Part shown: positions 10,535 to 21,962 of the stretch, one piece after another | Layout of the letters: each line of letters starts with the position of its first letter | How positions within the stretch are numbered: the stretch's first letter is position 1 | Assembly: GCA_026315105.1 (NCBI GenBank) | Contig: CM048745.1 | Span: 544,084,758 to 544,148,757 of the forward strand | Length of the DNA: 64,000 nt | From: Locusta migratoria | Lineage: Eukaryota; Arthropoda; Insecta; Orthoptera; Acrididae | Direction of reading: 5' to 3' | Translations under genes and position numbers: made by a program | The notes under the pieces: model-generated | The model's database searches: none | What the model saw: only the letters and a program-made list of their open reading frames with translations | What the model was told of the DNA's origin: nothing

Positions 10535-10800
10535 CCGGGGTAATACCAACAGAATGCTTGGCAGCCGGACACAATTTTGATTGGTCCACATGGAAATCGC
10601 TGAACAGATTAAGAGCAGGTGTTGGCAAAACGAAGGATAACCTTGCTAAACGGGAATACCTGCAAGAATCCCCCGTTTGTGAATGTGGATTGGTACAGAC
10701 CACAAAACATCTGTGTGAGTGCTCATGCTGCCCTGTCTCTTGCAGTGAGGAGGAGTTGTTTAAGGCACAACAAAATGCAGTAGCTGTGGCCCGTTTCTAG
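10535..10800 (+). pseudogene. LINE ORF2 C-terminal tail
   Basis: The last about 88 codons read as the post-RT tail of a non-LTR retrotransposon: W-K-S-L-N-R-L-R-x-G-V-G, then SPVCECGLVQTTKHLCEC (Cys/His finger), then a stop at 10798-10800. The element is 5'-truncated at about 10535; the upstream part of the frame is not LINE-like. About 130 bp of AT-rich 3' UTR-like sequence follows. The clade is not decided from this piece. Confidence 0.65.
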
Positions 10801-11078
10801 ACAAAAACAATTTGAGCTTAATATGTGCGTATATAAATTCTGTGTAATTCTTTTGCAAGACTATTTTATTATGTCTATGTATAAACTCCCTGTATGCCGT
10901 TGCTTTGTACGTTATACAATCTTATTTATCTGCCTCTGTTTCGAGTAAATAAAATTTGAACTGTTCCCTGTATCTGATTTGCTAATTTTTCCACAGTTCC
11001 GTACACCTTCATCCAGATTTCTTGCTTGATCTGTCTTTTGTTTTTGAGAGGCTAGCCGATGCGTCATGTAACAACATA

Positions 11079-11101
11079 TGTGTGTGTGTGGGGGGGGGGG
11101 G
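11079..11101 (+). repeat. GT repeat ending in a run of G
   Basis: TGTGTGTGTG followed by twelve G, the same form as at 6336-6367. Confidence 0.9.
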
Positions 11102-11311
11102 TGACTATGGGGAATTTCTCTTAAGATTTTTAGCGGCATGCTAATGGTGCACTTACGTGCCAGAACATCCACATTTATTGTGAAACTGGAATGTTTTGGA
11201 ATACTCTAGAATATTAAATGTTTTTTACTACTGTGTAATTTTCAGGAATGTTCTACAAATTTCTAGAGGGCTAAAATTGCCACTCCTTATATCTTCAAAA
11301 TGACCTTCAGC

Positions 11312-11504
11312 GCCACTCGGGAGTGGCTGAGCGGTCTGGAGCTCCACGTTACGGATTGCGCGGCCTCCCGCCTCGGAGGTTCGAATACTCCCTCAGGTAT
11401 GGATGTTTTTGCAGTCTTTAGTACAAGTTAGTTAATAAGTAGTTTGTAAGCTTAGTAACTGATAACGCCACAGTTTAGTCCCATTACATTTGAACATTTT
11501 TTTT
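11312..11504 (+). mobile_element. SINE family A variant, with 9-bp target duplication
   Basis: A box TGGCTGAGCGG, B box GGTTCGAATAC, body with AAGTAGTTTGTAAGC and the TTTGAACA end. Flanked by ACCTTCAGC at 11303-11311 and 11505-11513, so it is a complete insertion. Confidence 0.9.
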
Positions 11505-11513
11505 ACCTTCAGC

Positions 11514-12052
11514 TACAAACATTTTTCATGGATACAATCTACAATTACTTTTATAATATAGATTGATTGGATATATTATTTGTAATACCCTATGACCAGC
11601 TTTAATGGGTAATGGGTCTATCCGTAAATGGTGTTTATGAATGTTATGAGAGGGGCTTTAGAGAGGGTTATAACATGTATATTTCATATAGTAACCCATG
11701 TCCACAATCCTTAGCGTACGGTTCTAGGCTTTGTTGAATAGCGCCATGCGCCGCCAAGGGGGTCGGCACACAAAATTCCATCCGAGTCGCCACGTAGGAA
11801 GTATGCAGAGCAATGTATTATATATGTATTTGTAGGAGCAAGGTAAATGAGAGGTGGGGTTGAATTGTTGTAACTATTATTTGACAACAGTTACAAAATG
11901 AGCAACGACGCTGCAGTGATTGTCGCACTCTTTCAAACACTCCTGGCAAAGTGAATTTTGCATTGGAGGCTGCCATAATTCGTGCCCTTCATCGGTGTCA
12001 ATGGTTGATTTGTAGACAACAGATTTCACGTGATCCCAGAAGAATAAATTAT
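11514..12052. other. No recognised feature
   Basis: AT-rich with short GC patches (for example 11740-11800). No gene or repeat family identified. Confidence 0.35.
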
Positions 12053-12646
12053 GGTGCTTCTACATCTACATTTAGATGGGATACTCTGCAAATGACGTTG
12101 AAATGCCTGGCAGAAGGTTCATCGAACCACCGTTATACTATGTATCTCCCATTCCATTCTCGAATAGCGCGCGGGAAGAAAGAACATCTGAATCTCTCCG
12201 TTCGAGCTCTGATTTCTGGTATTTTATTCTGATGATCATTTCTACGTATGTAAGTGGGAGTCAACAATATATTTTCGCATTCGGAGGAGAATGGTAGCGA
12301 TTGGAGTTTCGTAAGTAGCCCACGCCGCAGCTATAAGCGTTTTTGATGTAATGATTCCCATCCCAGATCATGTATCATTTCCGTAACGCTGTCTCCCCTG
12401 TGTCGTGACAATACGAAACGAGCTCCCCGTCTTTGGACTCTTTCGATGTCCTCCATCAAACCCAGCAGATAAGGATCCCACACAGGACACGAATACTCCA
12501 AAAATGGACGGACAAGCGAAGTGTATGCAGTTTCTTTTGTAGTTCTGTTGCATGTTTTAAGGGTTCTGCCAATAGAAAGCAGTCTCTGGTTCTTCTTTCC
12601 CACGACATTATCTACGTGTTCTTTCCAGTTTAAGTCTGAAGTAGGA
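12053..12646 (-). pseudogene. CR1-like LINE, 3' end with ORF2 C-terminus
   Basis: On the minus strand the frame 12672-12331 contains the post-RT tail: LNWKEHVDNVVGKKNQRLL, IGRTLKTCNRTTKETAYTSL, VRPFLEYSCPVWDP and IERVQRRGARFVLSRH. It is followed toward 12053 by the 3' UTR and the ATCTACATCTACAT-type end. 5'-truncated; the RT domain is absent. The upper junction abuts the transposase relic at about 12647. Related tails lie at 30625, 38480 and 47650. Confidence 0.8.
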
Positions 12647-13500
12647 ACGTGTAGGCCATGCCACTGGCCCACTGCGCCCTATCCAGATCTCATCAAAGGT
12701 TCCATCCAAATGCATTTGCAAAACATGTGCAAAATGTGCACATGCACGCTCATGTTGGTACCACATTTGCTGCCGCACATTTAGTGGAACACGTTCCAAG
12801 AATTCTGGCAGAGTTCTTCTTAGAATGGTTAGGCAGATGTTTGCGTTCAGTCGCTAGGGCAACGTGTATGGCCCGACCAGACTATCGCCTACCAAGCCAA
12901 CCCAAATGTTGACAGCGAAGAGGTTTTGGCGGCCTACGAAATTTCCCGCCTCCACATTGTGGCTGTTTCTCATACCCTTTCGCGTAAAGGGTGCTTCATT
13001 CGTGTAAAATTGAATGACACGCATCTGCAAAAACCATTGGAAGAATTCAGTTCGACGTGGAAAATCTTCTGAAGTTCATAGGGGTGCAAATCAACGAATT
13101 ACCACCCATGACAAATTGTGTAATGGCTTACTCCCATTTCTCCTCCAACATACGATGACCTTGTTGAGGGTTTGCTTTCCAGTGGTTCTGACGCTTCCTC
13201 CTTAAACCCTGGAGTCCGCACGGTGCGTTTACGACCGCCTTCGTAAGGCCTTCGCACCTTTAACATAAAATAAATACATCGGGATTCCAAGTAGCCCATA
13301 ATGTGCCAGTGGAAAAAACTTACCTCAAGTGAGCCTGTCTCTCTTAGGGACCTGTCGACGGCAGTGAATAGGAGTGGAAATCGCTGAACGTACAAAGGTC
13401 GAGTAGCATGTGCATTTCCATCCGCCGCTCCGTAAGCACAGTGCATGTCTGTCCTTTCCGTCTACGAACAGCGCTCCATTTCCTGTCAGCTGCACATAGT
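12647..13500 (-). pseudogene. Mariner-like DDE transposase with DUF4817-type N-terminus, broken
   Basis: N-terminus at 13446-13099: CAYGAADGNAHATRPLYVQR resembles DUF4817 (YG-A-GN...A-R-LY), then RTVRTPGFKEEA and a helix-turn-helix EMGVSHYTI. Next, at 13060-12800, FFQWFLQM, then YTNEAPFTRKG where the family has F-T-D-E-A (Asp changed to Asn), then FAVNIWVGLVGDSLVGPY followed by an in-frame TAG. The rest (ERVPLNVRQQMWYQHE, then AHF) keeps the DDE_3 pattern to about 12650. Frameshifts separate the parts, so it is dead. The family catalyses cut-and-paste transposition. Confidence 0.75.
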
Positions 13501-14340
13501 AACAGACACATGAATGTCCCAGTTGGATGACAAACAGACTCTGCAGTGTGCACAGGTGCCACAGTTTATGCAAAATCTATCGAACAGATATACGAACGGC
13601 CAAAAGCAACCCGTTCATGTCCCAGTAAATGGCGGAAAACCGTAGTGTTGTGTCGCCTGGAATATCTGCAAATACGCTGACTACAGTGTTAGCAAATACA
13701 GGTCATGTACCTTCATCTCGGCGTTTCTTTTACCTCGTTGTCACAAATACATTGAGAACGTTGCACTGTGTGGTGGTACCACTTTTAATGAACTCTGATT
13801 TCATTAACAAACAACTCTTTAAATCTCCGTGACTTCGTACCCGAAGTTAACTACTACACACAATAATTATCCCTGACGATAACTTTAACTTCCAAATTAT
13901 TCATAATAAATTTCTACTCTCATCAGTATCTTCTGTACTGTAACAATACAGTATATACAAATTATGATTGCAAAGAGACTTTCTCTCAATAGGAAATGCA
14001 AGTCACAACCAACTCTTCTTCATTTACATTTTTCTTCATATTTATTGTTAATAAAAAAACATCTATCACAGTCCACAACAGCAGGCAATGTCTTCTAGTT
14101 CAGCGCGCCGACCTTCGGCTAATCAACGATAGCAACCAGCTTTTTCTCGCTGACGTCGGCGGAGAACTCGTCACTGCGTACTGCTACAGCACCGTCGTTA
14201 CACATGAAACAAACAAAAGCAAATAAAACATTAATAACATTCAAAACAATATATTCTGTAAGTACTGAACAACTGCGAAATTGAGCTTTATGAAGAAAAT
14301 AGTGGACGGTTAAATATATGTCCCACTACATCCCCCACCC
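13501..14340. other. No recognised gene; AT-rich
   Basis: The upstream part may include the other end of the transposase at 12647-13500, but no inverted ends were identified. 14326-14345 is a C-rich (minus: G-rich) tract that could be a polypurine tract. Confidence 0.3.
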
Positions 14341-14359
14341 ACAAGCTCAATTTAGCAGT

Positions 14360-14515
14360 GACTAACCATAAACATATATTGCTTTAAAAAATTGGCAAAT
14401 AATTTGTTTGTATAACTGTTATCTTTTGTTTGAACTTTGTAATAGTCATATTTATAGGTATAGTTTCTTCAGTTGAAACAAGATGCTTAATTTCTTTTTC
14501 TGCATATATTAATAA
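14360..14515 (-). pseudogene. Possible Ty1/copia RNase H fragment
   Basis: On the minus strand a 45-codon open stretch includes AEKEIKHLVS followed by IPINMTIT, similar in order to the copia RNase H run (A-E-A-K-E-I-x-x-L ... I-P-x-x-M-T-I ... DNQSAI). The DNQSA motif is not conserved. A G-rich, polypurine-like tract lies just downstream at about 14326-14340. Weak call; it may be chance. Confidence 0.3.
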
Positions 14516-14614
14516 GTTTTTTTTAATCATAAACGTATTATTAATAATACCGCTCTTACAATAATTCTATTTCTGGCCATAAGTAATAAGTTCAAACAAT
14601 ATGTTTTCTGATTC

Positions 14615-14712
14615 TTCAGATTCTCCCGGCGTATTTGATGATCAAAATATCCACGGGTGTACTGCCGGTGTATAGTGTCCAACGGGCATGTTTTCTTCGT
14701 AAAAATGTTATC
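14615..14712 (-). mobile_element. Penelope-like element terminal fragment
   Basis: Minus-strand sequence CCCGTTGGACACTAT, then CACCGGC-GTACACCCGTGGA, matches the Penelope-like terminus at 56321-56360 in the same order. The hammerhead-like core upstream is degraded here (only CGAAGAAAACA remains). Confidence 0.6.
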
Positions 14713-14719
14713 TATAACC

Positions 14720-15990
14720 ATAAAACATTTATCAATATTTAAACATCATAAAGATAATGTTATCCTTTAAACTGACAGAAAGGTTTTCATTTCATTTTGA
14801 TGTATCGTATACCAACACTTATTTCTTACCCATATGAGTCAAAGGTAAATTTTGTACTTCAGTAGTTCGATACAGAGCAATCACATTGCTGCTCCTCAAG
14901 TAAAATTCATCCACAATTGTTACGGTATCTTACATTACCAAAATAAAACAAGTACTTTAATATAATTCTCAACGACGAATTTCACTCATAATCCCATAAT
15001 TTCTTTCTCGGGATCTCCCTATATTAAAGTGATTTAACTCATTAGCATTTTATTAATATTTGCCTTCATACATCAGTGCTTTTATTGAAGATGATAAGGA
15101 GACCAATTTAAAAAGACTTTTGACTGTGAAGCGTTTCATTAGGCCTGATTTTTTTTAACTCTAGGATTCAACGTTTGTTTTGTGCGTAACTTTATGATAT
15201 TCTGGTCAAAGCGCCAGAAATCCAATCTTCCCTTTATACTGAAATGCTTTGGCAAGAATAGTCCAGAGGCACAGAAATCAACATGATTTCGTTCACCGTG
15301 CTGTAGCACGAATACTGTTCCTATGACTTTTGTATCACCGTAGATCTGTCAGACGACTTGTCATAGTTCAACCGCAATAACACTTGTTTCATCATATATT
15401 TCTTTATATTTACCTTTCGGCGATTCCAGATCTACAACGTTGTCATTCTATTCACCCTGCGTTATTCTGTCAGTCACTGTGCACTCACGTTTACGCAGTA
15501 AATAAGGATCTTGTGAACAATTTGGTTTTGAAACTGATGTGATAGGACCAGTTTCACTCGTTCTTGTTACCAGGTGGGACGGGAACAAGCAGTGCATCTC
15601 CATGAAGCAATGGTTGATTGCTACCCCCCTTTCCGTATTCGTATGGCAGAAAAGGCTCTTTCCTTTTGGAAATACCTTGAGATACTGGAGTGTTTACACA
15701 AAATTAACAACAAGCCACATGGTACTCGCCAAATAATGGGTATAGCAAAACCCATGGAAGTTATTTTGATACTAAACTAATCGAGACATAAGTTTTGCGC
15801 TGTACATGAAGAGCACAGTGCTATTCCTCTTTCCCGATTTCACAGTCAAAGTAGCTGTTTTGGCTTCTTTTGTTATTTCAATGCCCATCAAATGAAGCAA
15901 AATTTTGACAGCACTAATTTACACATTTTCAAGGCAAAATTATAGCAATTATAATGAACACACACACTAACTACGTTTCTGTCCAATTCC
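14720..15990. other. No recognised feature
   Basis: AT-rich. Two overlapping frames of 65-68 codons at 15539-15780 have no motif I know. Confidence 0.35.
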
Positions 15991-15992
15991 TT

Positions 15993-16134
15993 TGTTCAAA
16001 TGTTTGTAGAGTTTATGGGACGTAACTACGAGGTCATCAGTCTCTAAACTTACAAACTACTTATGAACTAACTTATACTAAAGACAGCACAAACATCCAT
16101 GCCCGAGGGAGGCTTCGAAACTCCGACGCGGGAG
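15993..16134 (-). mobile_element. SINE family A, minus strand, head truncated
   Basis: The body from TGTTCAAATGTTTGTAG through TCCATGCCCGAGGG to the B box region (CTTCGAAACTCC, diverged) is present; the A-box part of the tRNA head is missing after about 16134. Confidence 0.8.
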
Positions 16135-16719
16135 CACAAGAACAGAAGACAGGTTGTAACAGAAAAACTACGCATCAATGAAACATGCTCTACTCCTCCC
16201 TTCTGCTTGTTCTTTCCCTTGTTGCTACGAGCGCGGACTAAGAATAGCGAATAAATACTTATAGAAATTGCTGTCTTGAAACTTCATTAATCTGTCTACT
16301 ATCAGTGATATTTTGAAGCCTATGAATACTAATAAAATATAATTACAATTAAATGTAGCCGCCTTCGAGTTTTTCATTGTCAGTATCGTTAAGAGCGTTT
16401 TCGATATAACTAAAAAAAATAAAAAAATAAAAAAAATCATATATTTTATCCTTTTTACATATTCACTGTTATACTGTAGGCTGGTGATTTAAGTTTATTT
16501 GGTTATTGGTATTTCTACACATTTTATCTCCGATCCTGCGAAGTCGATGATGCAAGTTTTATTTATTTATTTTTCCAGTCATTTGAGAATTGCATCGGGA
16601 AAAAGATTTACGATAAAACGCGCCAAGATTATGCAGGGATGGATCACTAATTGGATTTTATTGGGACCTGGTGACCTACTTGTTTGAAGTATTTTTTAGT
16701 TTTCTTCTCAACACTAGGA

Positions 16720-17083
16720 ACAACTACATAAGAATTCCGTTTATCCGGACTGGGTGGGACTGAATGATGTATTCCGGATTTCTTCGGCATTATAAATCTA
16801 CTGTGGGATTAAGTTTTCTGAGAAAATAATTTCTTCAAATTCTTTACTGAAGTTTTCTGCAGCCATAGTATCCCTAGAAAAAGTTTTACCCGTCACTGAC
16901 AACAGACATATTCCATGTCGAGGCTTCTGTCTTCCCAACCGAACTTCTCTGGCAATGAAATTTCGCTCGCCATCGGGTAGCTTGTGTTAGCGCCATTTGC
17001 TGCACAACTGGACCGAACAATAGAGATACATGCTCTTTTCCTCTCACTGCATCAAATGAATAATGTTTCATCCAGTGTTTCAT
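16720..17083 (-). pseudogene. Tigger/pogo-type (DDE_1) transposase fragment
   Basis: Across frames on the minus strand: FGPVVQQMALT (residues of the CENP-B-like linker), then P-R-H-G-I, then GKTFSRDTMAAENFSKEFEE, and after an in-frame TAG IYNAEE, corresponding to the family's YNADETGLF motif with Asp changed to Glu. Several frameshifts and a stop. No inverted ends were located. Identification rests on the order of short motifs. Confidence 0.5.
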
Positions 17084-17229
17084 TTCTTGATTTCATTGTT
17101 GTACTGCGGTTCTGCAAACTACCTTTAGTCATTATTTTAAAGCAGACGTCTTTAGTATCTTTCAGTTCTTCTTCTAGTCTGATACAGTTGATCCTCTACT
17201 CCATATTGTGAGGCTCTGCATATGTTTAA

Positions 17230-17375
17230 TCTTCAAATTTAATTTTGCCGTCTTCTATTATAAAAGCAGCCTACTGTAAATATTTCCTTCCATAATGTTG
17301 TCACACCAGATATGTATTCAACAGGAAACAATTTCTGTTAGGTTGAGATGTGGAGAAATGTTACGTTATAATTGA
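17230..17375 (+). repeat. Diverged copy of the repeat duplicated at 23345-23945
   Basis: Shares CAAATTTAATT, TCTTCTATTATAAAA-CAGCCTA, TGTAAATATT and TAATGTTGTCAC with the units at 23345 and 23769. It directly precedes the dead RTE-like LINE. Nature unknown. Confidence 0.6.
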
Positions 17376-19058
17376 CGAAAGGAAAAGATATAAAAATGCA
17401 GTTAATGAAGCAGATAAATTTAAGTACAGACGAATAAGAAATGAGATAGACTGAAAGTGCAAAAGGGCTAAGCAGAAGTGGCTAGACACCAAATGCTAAT
17501 CTGTAGAAGAATGTATAACTAGGGGAAAAGTAGATACCGCCTACAGGAAAATAAGAGAGACATTTGGAAACAAGAAAAAGAGTAGTATGAATATCAAGAA
17601 CACAGATGGGAAACGAGTTCTGAGTAAAGAATGGAAAGCTGAAGGGTGGAAAGAGTATATAGAGGGCCTCTAGAAAGGAAATGAAGGTCGAGACAATATT
17701 TTAGGAAGGGAAGAGGAAGTAGAAGATGAAATGGGATTTTCTGTAATGAGAGCACTGAAAGACCTAAGCCGAAACAATGCCCTGGAATAGATGACATTCC
17801 CTTAGAGCTAATGAAGTCTCTGGGAGAATCATCCATGACAAAACTAATCCGCCTGGTGAGTAAGAATGTAAGACTTTAAGAAAAATGTAATCATCCCCAT
17901 TCCAAATAAATTGGGTGCAGACAAGTGTGAAAATTACAGAGCCATCAGTTTAATAAGTCGTGACTGCAAAATTTCAACACTAATTATGTACAAAGAATTT
18001 ACAGAAGATTGATTAAGGAAATGTAAATCTACATTTCTAGCTTTTGTAGATTTGGAGAAAACTTTTCACAATGTTGATTGGAGTACACTCTTTGAAATTC
18101 TGAAGTCATCAGGGGTAAAATATAGGGAACGGAAGTTTATTTATAACTTGTACGTTAACCAAACAGCTGTTATTAGAGTTGAAGGGCATGAAAGGGACGT
18201 AGTGGTTGGTAAGGGAGTAAAACAGGCTTGTAGCCTTTATCCAATGTCATTCTATTTGTATACTGAGCAAGCCGTGTAGGAAAGCAAAGAGAAATTTAGA
18301 GAAGGAATTAGAGTTCAGGGTGAAGAAATAAAAATATTTCGTTTTGCTGATGACATAGTAATTGTATCAGAGATAGCAAAGGACCTGGAAGAAGAGTTAA
18401 AACTGAATGGACCTTGTGTTGAAAGGAGCGTACAAGATGAACATCAACAAGAGCAAAACAAGGGTAATGGAATGCAGTCATTGAAAATCAGACAATGCTG
18501 AAGGAATTAGATTAGGTAACGAAACAATAAAGGTGATAGATGAATTTTGTTGCTTGGGCAGTAAAATAACATGACGGTCGCAGCACAGAGGATATAAAAA
18601 TCTGAATGGCAATAAGAAAAAATGTTCAAATGTTTGTTAAGCTTAAGGGACTTAAGTACGGGGTCATCGGTCCCTAAACTTACAAACTACTTTTGAAGTA
18701 TCTTATACTAAAGACGACACAAATATCCATGCCCGAGGGGGGATTCGAACCCACGACCGTAGCGGCCGTGCAGACTGGTGCGCCGCAGTCCCCTCGGCCA
18801 CCGCGGCTAGCTGGCAATAAGAAGAAAATCGTTTTTGGAAAAGAGAAATTTGCTGACGTACAATTTAATTTCAATGTAAGGAAGCCCTTTCTGAAGGCAT
18901 TTGTATGGATTGTTGCCTTGTACGGAAGTGAAACTTGGACGTTAAACAGTTTAGACAGAAAGAGGATAGAGGCTTTTGAAATGTGGTGCTACAAAAGAAT
19001 GCTGAAGATTACGTGGGTAGATCGCGTAACTAATGAAGAAGAACTTGTGATATTACAG
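17376..19058 (+). pseudogene. Dead RTE-like LINE, left part (linker, RT, post-RT)
   Basis: With many stops and frameshifts it follows the intact copy at 56449-57972: a Lys-rich pre-RT linker (KYRRIRNEID, then KWLDTKC), the RT block (NYRAISLIS, FVDLEKTFHNVDW, FADDIVI with the DD pair at 18348-18353), and the post-RT block (SETWTLNSLDRKRIEAFEMW, KRMLKITWVDRVTNEE). A SINE sits at 18619-18811 and the element is broken at about 19058, resuming at 20905. It begins 5' of the intact copy's start, so it preserves linker sequence that copy lacks. No function expected. Confidence 0.85.
18619..18811 (-). mobile_element. SINE family A in the LINE, 12-bp target duplication
   Basis: Complete minus-strand copy from TGTTCAAATG to the CCGCGGCTAGC head. 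TGGCAATAAGAA lies at 18607-18618 and again at 18812-18823, within LINE coding sequence. The insertion is therefore younger than the LINE copy. Confidence 0.95.
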
Positions 19059-20904
19059 ATATAGGGGAAGCTTATTGTTTCCCTGTGAAAGCCGGGTTTT
19101 TCCAGGAAGTTGGGTTTCCCAGCCGGCCGGCTACCAGTTTGGACCTAGTGAATGGAATACAGCAGGTAGTCAGGCTTTCCCTAATGTGCTCAGAAACAGG
19201 AAGCTACTGTCTTAACTAAGTGACGACGGCTATTCCAGATTGCAACTAAAATACAATATAGCCACAAACATTAGTCTAAACATTCATATAATATCAGGGA
19301 ATGATCATATGGCAAATATAATTATATGAATGGATTCAGGAGACTTGAATCAAATGTCATAATTACAATTTCAATATCCCTTACAGATAAAAAGCCGATA
19401 AATCTAAGTACACAATAATAATATTGTAAGACTTATATTTACAATTATTGATACGTAGCATTTATCAGTAACAGATTAAGAAGCAAATGGGCAGCACTGC
19501 ACCACGCTGCCTATCTTAAAAGACGTACCACATTATTTCCGTATTCTTTCAATAAACTTGGTTTACTCTCTTGTTCTGCTTTTCGTTCAGGTAGTAATAT
19601 TCTTGTGTCAGAACACAGATTCCACCACAGAAACACAAAACATGAACCCAGCAACGCGCATTACATTTATGTATGTATCTTATTGTATGTAATATTATTC
19701 TTAGTAACGTTCTTTTTTATGTTGTAGACTGCCACTTAAATATTTCATAGCTGTCTAAAAATAGTAAATATGCAGCAGATAATTTATATATAAACAATTA
19801 TAAGTATTTGTGGTCAAGAACTGAATATATGTGTATAAAAAGCTCTGATAAAGTAAATATTAGTTGTGTAACTATATTTCGACGGCGGCAGTATATCTGA
19901 ACAGTGATACGCCACGCTTAATGGCTATCTGAGCAAAGAGCTTCAGTCTCAACCGTTTCTTAGCATTGTGAAATATATTTTCTATGTTAAATGTGAGCAG
20001 CTTTTGTAGGAAGGGGTTCAAAGCATTTAATTCTGTGATATTCAAATGTATAAAATTTTGGAATGGAAATTTTATTTTTAAGATGAGGTGTTAGGATGCG
20101 CGGAAGGATACAATTTTAGGAGCAGAGAGAGCACACTTTTCGAACGCTTGGGAAGGGACTCGTAACTTGGACGTGGTGGTGAAAGGTTGTCACGCTGGGC
20201 GATCTGAAGCCGCGTTACGAACTTGTGATTTGAAGAGATAGGCATGTGTGGACTTAGAAAATTTACGGGACTGTGACTGAAGAACTTAGTCTCTGGTGAA
20301 AAGTGATAAACTATGCACGGTAGTAGGGATGTGGAACTGTGATAATTCAGCAATCGTGAACTCGTGTGATGACAGACTGTGTTTATAACAAATACTTTTA
20401 TCGCGGATTAACCTGGAACTGCAATGTTCGATGAACTACTCTAATTTATGCGTGATAATTTGGAAGTTTTACTCTCGAGTGCGGTGTTACTTATTGTGCC
20501 TCTTATGAACAATAGTAGGAGAAATATTCAGTTATTTACCAACGTATAAAGTAGCACCATCTCCGCGTTTCGTGTCTAATAAGATTAATAAACTTTATTT
20601 ATAAAGAATTACCTCGTAAGTGAATCACTTCTTTATCTTAAAAGCAGTTTTGTTGGTCATTCAGAGGTTGAATTTATGTTTGTTAAATATATTTTCACGT
20701 CATCATATGCAGATTGATAGACTCGCTAAACTACAGAGTAATTATTGATCTTGTGTAAACAGATTGGGTATCTGTTTAGGGGATGGAAGCTGACGTAAAT
20801 AACACACCCCTATGAACAGAGACAACGAGCCATAAACTTTTACTACCCTGAGTTATGTATTGCCCAATTCTTATTGGTGAATACCGATAGGAAGGTCGAA
20901 AACT
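19059..20904. mobile_element. Unidentified 1.8-kb insertion splitting the RTE-like LINE
   Basis: LINE protein homology stops in VTNEE at about 19050 and resumes at LNRIGKK at 20905, where the intact copy has the two adjacent. The 1.85-kb segment between has no recognisable protein, no clear inverted ends and no convincing target duplication. Its boundaries are set only by the LINE. Confidence 0.7.
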
Positions 20905-21178
20905 GAACAGAATTGGGAAGAAAAATCGTTGGTATAACTTGACTAAAAGAAGCGATCGATTGGAAGAACACGTTCTTCGACATCAAGGAATCGTAAATTT
21001 AGCATTGCAGGGGAGTCTGTGGGGCAAAATTCGCAGACGGAGACCAAGAGACAAATATGGTAAGGAGATTCAGATGGATTGTCGTTGCCGTTCGTATGAG
21101 GAAATGAAGAGGCTTGTTCAGGATCGAGTAAGGTAAAGAGCTGCATCAAACACGGACTGAACACCATAACAACAACAC
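20905..21178 (+). pseudogene. Dead RTE-like LINE, right part and 3' end
   Basis: Continues the copy from 17376-19058: LNRIGKKNRWYNLTKR, then RHQGIVNLALQGSLWG and RSYEEMKRLVQDRVR, followed by a stop and the ATAACAACAACA tail at 21165-21177. The tail matches that of the copy at 56436. Confidence 0.85.
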
Positions 21179-21304
21179 AGTTCACCGTACTATAGAAATA
21201 ACTCTGTACGACATATTTTGGCGAAGTACAAAATCCAGATAAATGGAGGCCGGATAAATAAAGTTCTTGAATAATTGTAATTACTGCTTATATTTTATTC
21301 AGTA

Positions 21305-21343
21305 GCACAACAGATGTTTCAACATTTTGTCATTATCAAGCGC
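21305..21343 (-). ncRNA. Hammerhead-like fold in the left inverted end
   Basis: Minus strand: stem I GCGC/GTGC (21340-21343, 21305-21308), core TTGATAA, extra T, stem II GACA/TGTT, GAA, stem III ACATCTGT, then one base before stem I closes. Two core positions differ from CUGANGA, so activity is doubtful. Confidence 0.4.
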
Positions 21344-21417
21344 CTGCGTATATAAGAATTACATTAATTAATTACAAATCAAATAATACGAAAATATACA
21401 TAAATTATTTTTTATAA

Positions 21418-21962
21418 ATTTTCTTTATGACTTACACCTACGATGTTTGGACGTTATGTGCTGACGTCTGGCGTACTGTTGTATAAACAGTATGGAAATA
21501 TTCACGTATTTCGTAGTTGGATACACTTTTTAGCTGTCATATTTTATGCAGCTTTTTACGCTAAAACGTGAAATTAAAGAAAACTTTTATATTTTACGTA
21601 ATTAACAACAGCTCTGCCAAAGATGTTTACATACATATAGTAATCGACTAAGTTATCAGTGACTTTTTAACGTTGACATTAGTCAGAGAGGCTTATTTCG
21701 TTTTTTAGCTACCCTGATAACTTAGTCGATTACTACATGTATATAAACATCTTTGGCAGAGCTGTTGTTGATTACGTAAAATATAAAAGTTTTCTTTAAT
21801 TTCATGTTTTAGAGTAAAAAGCTGCATAATATCTGACAGGTAAAAAGCGTATCCAACTACGAAATACGTGAATATTTCCATACAGTTTATACAACAGTTA
21901 AGCTAGATGTCAGCATATAACGTCCAAACATTGTAGACGTAAGTTATAAGGAAGATCTGTTA
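21418..21962. repeat. 545-bp palindrome (arms about 240 bp, spacer about 50 bp)
   Basis: The arms pair nearly throughout, for example TAATCGACTAAGTTATCAG at 21642-21660 with CTGATAACTTAGTCGATTA at 21714-21732, and AATATTCACGTATTTCGTAG with its complement near 21850-21875. No open frame. A fold-back MITE nested in the larger element is the simplest reading. Confidence 0.85.
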
